Positions 14,410 to 18,519 of a stretch of DNA of 18,519 nt are shown in pieces. The stretch lies in the NCBI GenBank assembly GCA_021199865.1, contig JAJQHG010000004.1, positions 1-18,519 of the forward strand, given 5' to 3'. A program made the position numbers and the translations under genes. The number at the start of each line of letters is the position of its first letter. Position 1 is the stretch's first letter. A model generated the notes under the pieces. That model searched no databases and was not told where the DNA came from. It saw only the letters and a program-made list of their open reading frames with translations. The DNA is from Methanosphaera sp. Its GTDB lineage: Archaea > Methanobacteriota > Methanobacteria > Methanobacteriales > Methanobacteriaceae.

Positions 14410-16074
14410 TCATCCTTTCTCATAGATCTTTAATGGGTTATTAGTATTGTTGTTATCATATATTACGTGGTATCCATTTATACCATCAAGTTTACTTGTT
14501 GAGTCAATATAGTATGTTGCATTACTTTCTGACAGGTATTCTTCTAGTGTTTGATTGTTTGCTTCTACTACTCTTGGTATTGTTGAGTATGTGTACTTCT
14601 CTAGATACCAGCTAAAGGCTACACCACGATCAGATGAAATGGTTTTATTAGCATAGTTTTGATCATATTCTTCTAGCCATTGTGCGGCTTGTTTTTCCTC
14701 ATTTGTATGTGGATTTTCCTGTGTTATTGTTGATATGAAGCTTGCATTGACTGGTATTAGTATTAAGAGTATTATTACTAGCATTATTAGTAGTGATTTC
14801 TTGTTTCTTGTTTTGAGTTCTAGTTTATCTACTATGTATTGGCATCCCTTTATCATGTAGTATATTAATGGTATGAATATTGTTAGAATATATCGATCAA
14901 CTTTCACTGGATGATAAGAATGCATTATAATAAAAATTCCGATCCATAAAAACATTACTAAGTCCATTCCATCAAACTTTCCTTTATGGTAAATTAAAGC
15001 TAGGAATAAGAGTAGTATGAATAATAATTCTGTGATGATATAAGATATATTAGTATATGTAATTATGGTAAAGAATGTAATTACAAACATACTAGCAAGA
15101 TATATCACATAATACTTACCCCTAATCTTACCATCATACTTTCTTAGAATATCATAGATAAATGATAATATACCAATAGCAGATAATACAAGAATAACAT
15201 ATGATAGGAATGATGGACTATTACTAGTCATGGTCTGTGTAAGGCCTGTAGCTTCATGCATATTATTAGAAACAAGTAACTCTGGAAGATTCTCTATATA
15301 GAATAGAGGATTTAAATCATATCCAACATTAACACTAGAGACCTGACTACTACTAGATACCTCGAAAAACTGACTAATAAATGGAATAGTACCCTGATTA
15401 ATCAGGTATGCACTACAAATTAATCCAACAGTAACCACCATAAAGAGTAATAACTTTAATACACTTGATCTAGTACACTGCTTATAGAATTGCTTAAAGT
15501 TTACAACAAGGTATGCTAGCATTACTAGTAATATGAATCCATTAGTAAAACGTGTGAAGAATGCTAATAGAAACATTGAGAAAGCAACATAGTAGTACTT
15601 AAAGTCATCATTCAATCCCTTAATAGTGAAAACTAATGCCCATACACTAAAAGTTAATGCTGGAAGATCAGTTGAACCACTTAGAGCCCAGTATACAACG
15701 AGTGATAACATTGAAAATATTATACTAGAAACAAATGATACCTCGGGTTCAAACTTATAATTAAATAACACATATACTCCAATTACTAGTAATATAAAGA
15801 GTATGGCTACCACGAGAAACATACTAAACTCACTAATAAATCCTAGCCTGAATGGTATAGCTACAAGTAATGATAATACTGGTGGTAGACTTAACTGACT
15901 ACCAATATTATGACTACTAAAGAGCATAGCATTCTGTAGATACACAAATATATCCCAGTAACTAATAGATCGAATAGTCTGTGAATATAGTAGTATACTA
16001 GTATAAATTATCATAATAATAGCAAGTAGTACTAGTAATCTACGACTTTTAGTATCTATATTAATATGTTTCAT
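14410..16074 (-). CDS. GT-C-type membrane glycosyltransferase (downstream paralogue)
   Basis: This 554-residue polytopic membrane protein has many hydrophobic segments. The first loop carries the aromatic-Asp motif YWDIFVYL with Asp41, expected for lipid-phosphate-sugar glycosyltransferases of the PMT/ArnT (GT39-like) class. A C-terminal extracytoplasmic domain of about 100 residues contains ATYYIDSTSKLDG. The start is taken at the ATG at 16074, which has AGGTGG five bases upstream; a GTG at 16083 lies inside that site. It overlaps the upstream paralogue by 14 nt, and the PP-loop gene begins 4 nt after its stop. The sugar and acceptor are unknown. A cell-surface role is inferred. Confidence 0.75.
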   Translation of the reverse strand: MKHINIDTKSRRLLVLLAIIMIIYTSILLYSQTIRSISYWDIFVYLQNAMLFSSHNIGSQLSLPPVLSLLVAIPFRLGFISEFSMFLVVAILFILLVIGVYVLFNYKFEPEVSFVSSIIFSMLSLVVYWALSGSTDLPALTFSVWALVFTIKGLNDDFKYYYVAFSMFLLAFFTRFTNGFILLVMLAYLVVNFKQFYKQCTRSSVLKLLLFMVVTVGLICSAYLINQGTIPFISQFFEVSSSSQVSSVNVGYDLNPLFYIENLPELLVSNNMHEATGLTQTMTSNSPSFLSYVILVLSAIGILSFIYDILRKYDGKIRGKYYVIYLASMFVITFFTIITYTNISYIITELLFILLLFLALIYHKGKFDGMDLVMFLWIGIFIIMHSYHPVKVDRYILTIFIPLIYYMIKGCQYIVDKLELKTRNKKSLLIMLVIILLILIPVNASFISTITQENPHTNEEKQAAQWLEEYDQNYANKTISSDRGVAFSWYLEKYTYSTIPRVVEANNQTLEEYLSESNATYYIDSTSKLDGINGYHVIYDNNNTNNPLKIYEKG

Positions 16075-17692
16075 TATATCCACCTGTTCTATTGAATATA
16101 CTATTATAATAACTTATGTACTCATCACTATCAAGACTTGCATTACTATTTTCTAGACAATACGTATTCTCATATACTCTTACTTCTCCAAACTCCTTTA
16201 TAAGTGTCATTCCAGGATAAATTCCATCCTCATATCCACTACCAGTATCAATATAGTATGTTGCAGCATTATGTGAATCATTCTGGGCTAGCATCATACT
16301 AGAAAACTCATACACACTAGCACGATCAGACTGTTCAAGTACTCCTCGCTGAGTATAAATATTCAGATACCATGTAACAGCAGGCCAATTATCTGAATAA
16401 ATAACAGTCTCATTATTCATATCAGGATCATACTCTACTAGATATGTATATGCTGCCTCCAGATCATCATAGTCACTTTCTGTTGGTGCAGACTCCACAA
16501 ATCCTAGAGTATTAAATACTAGGAATACTGTGACTAGTATTGTTATTACTGTAGAAGTATTAATTCTATCTAGACATAGATGACTATCAACATACTTGTA
16601 GATGTAACTAATACATATTGTTATAAAGTATGCAATAAATGGTAATACTGTGATAAAGTAGCGATCATTCTTTGTTGATAGTATTGACTGGAATACTATA
16701 TAGATAATAAATAATGACACCATACAAAGATCATAGTCAATATTCTCTATCTTATATTTACCTAACATGCACCATACTAATACCAGAACAATTAATACTA
16801 GGATGAATGTTACTATGTAGCTAAATGTCGTGATATTTAGTAGTATTATAGCAGTGAGTATAACAGTTAATGCTAATAGAATCGTATTAGTCTTGTTAAA
16901 GAACTTAATATCACTATCTCTGATTATTTTAATAATACCTAGTACTAATAGTATGGCTCCCAGTATCATTAATGCTATATAAATATAGGATAATATTGTT
17001 GGAATATTACCCATAGGATTTACTAGTGCATTAAATGTTGATCCTGAAGGCACACTACTAGATAAGTAGTTAGTTATATGATCAATATAGTAACTAACAT
17101 CTGGCATATATCCAGAGTCTATTACATCAGTATTACTAACTGTTCCACTAAACTGTCCTAGGAATGGAAATGGTGTTCCAAGAGTCTTATTAAACTGGTT
17201 TAAGAAGTAACCAATACTAATAACACCAAGTACACCACCAATAATAATATCCCTTATCTCTCTAAGATTAATCTTATTTATCACTAGGTATAGTACTAAT
17301 GAAAATATCATGATTCCCGCAGTATAGCGTGATAAGAAGGAATATGCAGCTATAGGAAGAGCAACATAGTAAATTTTTGTGTTATATTTATGTGCTAACA
17401 TTACAAGGTATACTGTTATTATAGTTCCACATACACCTATTATATCATTTCCACCAATAGCAACCCAGGAGTATAGTAGGGTGAATGTTGCATATATTAA
17501 ACTACCAGTTATTGAAGCATTTCTACTAAATTTAAGCCTAAATAGTAAGTATAGGCCTACCACACTTACTATATAGAAGAATGCGTCAGCATTAAATATA
17601 GCTTCCTGATATGTATGTCCTACTAATAGGAATAGCTTTGCAAGGATCATAGGCATTACGGGTGCAATACTTGAAACATCACCCCAACCCAT
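16061..17692 (-). CDS. GT-C-type membrane glycosyltransferase (upstream paralogue)
   Basis: From the first ATG the product has 543 residues, with multiple membrane helices and a C-terminal exterior domain that matches its downstream neighbour (WYLNIYT, ATYYIDTGSGYEDGI, then a YE ending). It begins MGWGDVSS, which is too late for the family: the first membrane helix and the catalytic-loop motif are missing. Both are encoded in the same frame just upstream (17693-17863), but without ATG, GTG or TTG. The functional protein is therefore probably about 600 residues, or the gene is damaged. The last residues include several N-x-S/T sites. It is the first gene of a three-gene leftward cluster. Confidence 0.7.
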   Translation of the reverse strand: MGWGDVSSIAPVMPMILAKLFLLVGHTYQEAIFNADAFFYIVSVVGLYLLFRLKFSRNASITGSLIYATFTLLYSWVAIGGNDIIGVCGTIITVYLVMLAHKYNTKIYYVALPIAAYSFLSRYTAGIMIFSLVLYLVINKINLREIRDIIIGGVLGVISIGYFLNQFNKTLGTPFPFLGQFSGTVSNTDVIDSGYMPDVSYYIDHITNYLSSSVPSGSTFNALVNPMGNIPTILSYIYIALMILGAILLVLGIIKIIRDSDIKFFNKTNTILLALTVILTAIILLNITTFSYIVTFILVLIVLVLVWCMLGKYKIENIDYDLCMVSLFIIYIVFQSILSTKNDRYFITVLPFIAYFITICISYIYKYVDSHLCLDRINTSTVITILVTVFLVFNTLGFVESAPTESDYDDLEAAYTYLVEYDPDMNNETVIYSDNWPAVTWYLNIYTQRGVLEQSDRASVYEFSSMMLAQNDSHNAATYYIDTGSGYEDGIYPGMTLIKEFGEVRVYENTYCLENSNASLDSDEYISYYNSIFNRTGGYNETY

Positions 17693-17863
17693 CTTAGCAA
17701 AATTTCGACCATTCTCTAGATATAAGTATGTATCCCAGTTAGCTATACCTACATCATATTGTAGTATTAACTTAGGGATGGTTATAACTAATAGGACTCC
17801 TATTAATATGAGTATATATAATAAATCAATCCTATTTTCATTGATAAACTTTTTAATATTAAT
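17693..17863 (-). other. In-frame coding extension without a standard start
   Basis: The frame of the upstream glycosyltransferase stays open from 17692 back to a TAA at 17864-17866. It encodes 57 residues: a basic start (INIKKFINENRIDLL), a hydrophobic helix, and ANWDTYLYLENG. The last block aligns with SYWDIFVYLQNA of the neighbour. No ATG, GTG or TTG lies in frame. The first codon after the stop is ATT, with AGGACGTGGT about four bases upstream, resembling a degenerate ribosome-binding site. Alternatively an ATG at 17880 lies in another frame and would join after a +1 nt change in the A5 tract (T5 at 17850-17854 on the plus strand). Confidence 0.7.
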
Positions 17864-18043
17864 TTATACCACGTCCTCATGGCTTATAACATATAATTGT
17901 ATATATTATTTGTATGTTTTTAGAATTATAGTTATATACCAATGAATCCTAGTAATGTATGGTAATTATATAAAAATAGTACTATATTTGGTGTTAATTT
18001 ATTGTTAGGGATTTTTAAGATAAGATATAAAAAAATTAATTCA
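17864..18043. other. Spacer upstream of the glycosyltransferase cluster
   Basis: This is non-coding. On the minus strand it holds TATA-like sequences at about 17898-17911 (AATAATATATAC) and 17930-17940 (GGTATATAAC) that could drive the glycosyltransferase cluster. It also includes the A-rich tract at 18029-18035 that forms the U tail of the histone terminator. Confidence 0.4.
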
Positions 18044-18070
18044 AGGTTTTAATAGTTCACTATAAAACCT
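18029..18070 (-). terminator. Histone gene terminator
   Basis: Reading leftward, the arm complementary to 18059-18070 (ACTATAAAACCT on plus) pairs with the arm at 18044-18056 (AGGTTTTAATAGT on plus). This gives 12 pairs with one bulge around a 2-nt loop. A run of seven A on the plus strand (18029-18035) follows and gives U7 in the RNA. This is the clearest terminator in the window, 26 nt past the histone stop. Confidence 0.7.
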
Positions 18071-18095
18071 CAATCATTGTTCATCAGTCATGTAT

Positions 18096-18305
18096 TTATC
18101 CTCTTAATTCTACCGCTAATTCAATGTCTGAAGCCTGTACAGTTCTACGTCCTGCATGTTTAGATATAGCTAAAGCTTCTTTTGCAATTTCTTCTCCTTC
18201 TTCAGTTAAAACTTTAGATAATGCTACTTTTGCATCCATAGTTGTACGTGGTGCACCAGATTTCTTAAGAATTCTTCCGACGGTTGCTATTGGTAAAGAC
18301 TCCAT
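18096..18305 (-). CDS. Archaeal histone
   Basis: This 69-residue HMf-type single histone fold starts MESLPIATVGRILKKSGA. It has the central helix VALSKVLTEEGEEIAKEAL and the ending HAGRRTVQASDIELAVELRG; HAGR and the D-I-E-L-A-V tail are hallmarks. Such proteins dimerise and stack to wrap DNA. There is no tail extension. GGAGGT on the minus strand (18311-18316) is an excellent ribosome-binding site for the ATG at 18305. It is monocistronic, with a strong terminator and its own upstream region containing dyads. Confidence 0.97.
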   Translation of the reverse strand: MESLPIATVGRILKKSGAPRTTMDAKVALSKVLTEEGEEIAKEALAISKHAGRRTVQASDIELAVELRG

Positions 18306-18519
18306 ATTATACCTCCATATTAATTATATCATATTTTTTCAATATTTAAATAATTATATCACTTAAAGTAAAGTTAAAAATACTTTAATTAGTAATATAT
18401 TACTACATGTAATTATTTATTTAATTATATTACTTATTATTACCTATTTTTAGAAAATATCATTTAATATGTTATATTTTATAGATTTTTATATCAATAA
18501 ATAAATATGTCCTATAAGT
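18306..18519 (-). promoter_or_regulatory. Histone upstream region with dyads
   Basis: No gene is seen. A perfect 16-bp palindrome TAGTAATATATTACTA lies at 18390-18405 and includes a TATA-like centre. Next to it, an inverted repeat TTAAAGTA (18363-18370) / TACTTTAA (18381-18388) has a 10-nt spacer. If the palindrome includes the TATA box, transcription would start near 18370 and the leader would be about 65 nt. Confidence 0.4.

Noticed and set aside
14406..14423. Earlier ATG (14423) for the PP-loop gene
   Set aside because: It lies inside the end of the glycosyltransferase gene without a ribosome-binding site, whereas the ATG at 14405 follows AGGATGAT at proper spacing.
18070..18095. Possible box C/D guide RNA on the minus strand (TGATGA near a CTGA-like stretch)
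   Set aside because: The boxes overlap each other, no second D box lies at guide-length distance, and the bases belong to the histone 3' end and its terminator stem.

Overview
The window looks like a chromosomal segment of a methanogenic archaeon of the order Methanobacteriales, most likely Methanosphaera or a close relative. The basis is threefold: very AT-rich DNA with long A/T spacers; archaeal-only information-processing genes (Orc1/Cdc6, L7Ae, S28e, L24e, aIF5B, S6e, aIF2 gamma, RpoE, Spt4, S24e, S27ae, histone); and a translation-gene order (L7Ae-S28e-L24e-ndk-infB-S6e-aIF2 gamma-PIN-ppa-rpoE-spt4-DPCK-S24e-S27ae) that I recall as typical of Methanobacteriales. No phage, IS element, CRISPR array, tRNA or rRNA is visible.

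Layout. 1-858: an AT-rich spacer carrying a repeated ACTTWTCA motif, then two tiny hypothetical genes with their own hairpin terminator. 1069-3051 (minus): a divergent Orc1/Cdc6 gene downstream of, and 15 nt from, a UbiA-family prenyltransferase (probable DGGGP synthase for archaeal ether lipids). 3052-3444: a divergent control region with nested dyads and, just upstream of L7Ae, a leader with the tandem-GA signature of a possible kink-turn. 3445-4890 (plus): L7Ae, then S28e-L24e-ndk. 5243-11595 (plus): a long run of translation and transcription genes beginning with aIF5B. It also carries a PIN nuclease, pyrophosphatase and a GTP-dependent dephospho-CoA kinase. 11832-13383 (plus): argH and a 43-residue membrane protein whose stop overlaps the stop of the convergent cluster. 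13380-17863 (minus): two paralogous GT-C-type membrane glycosyltransferases followed by a KH/PP-loop ATPase. 18096-18305 (minus): an archaeal histone with a strong hairpin/U-tract terminator.

How it works together. Most of the window is housekeeping: ribosomal proteins, initiation factors, an RNA polymerase subunit and the elongation factor Spt4 are co-transcribed, with enzymes supplying nucleotides (Ndk), clearing pyrophosphate (Ppa) and making CoA. The less ordinary parts are the edges: the repeat array upstream of the two mini-genes, the substituted Cdc6 ATPase motifs, the structured leaders, the KH-fused PP-loop enzyme with exactly three cysteines, and the tandem glycosyltransferases. The upstream member of that pair has its conserved N-terminal catalytic-loop motif encoded before the first ATG, with no ordinary start codon. 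I see no clearly new defence or mobile system.
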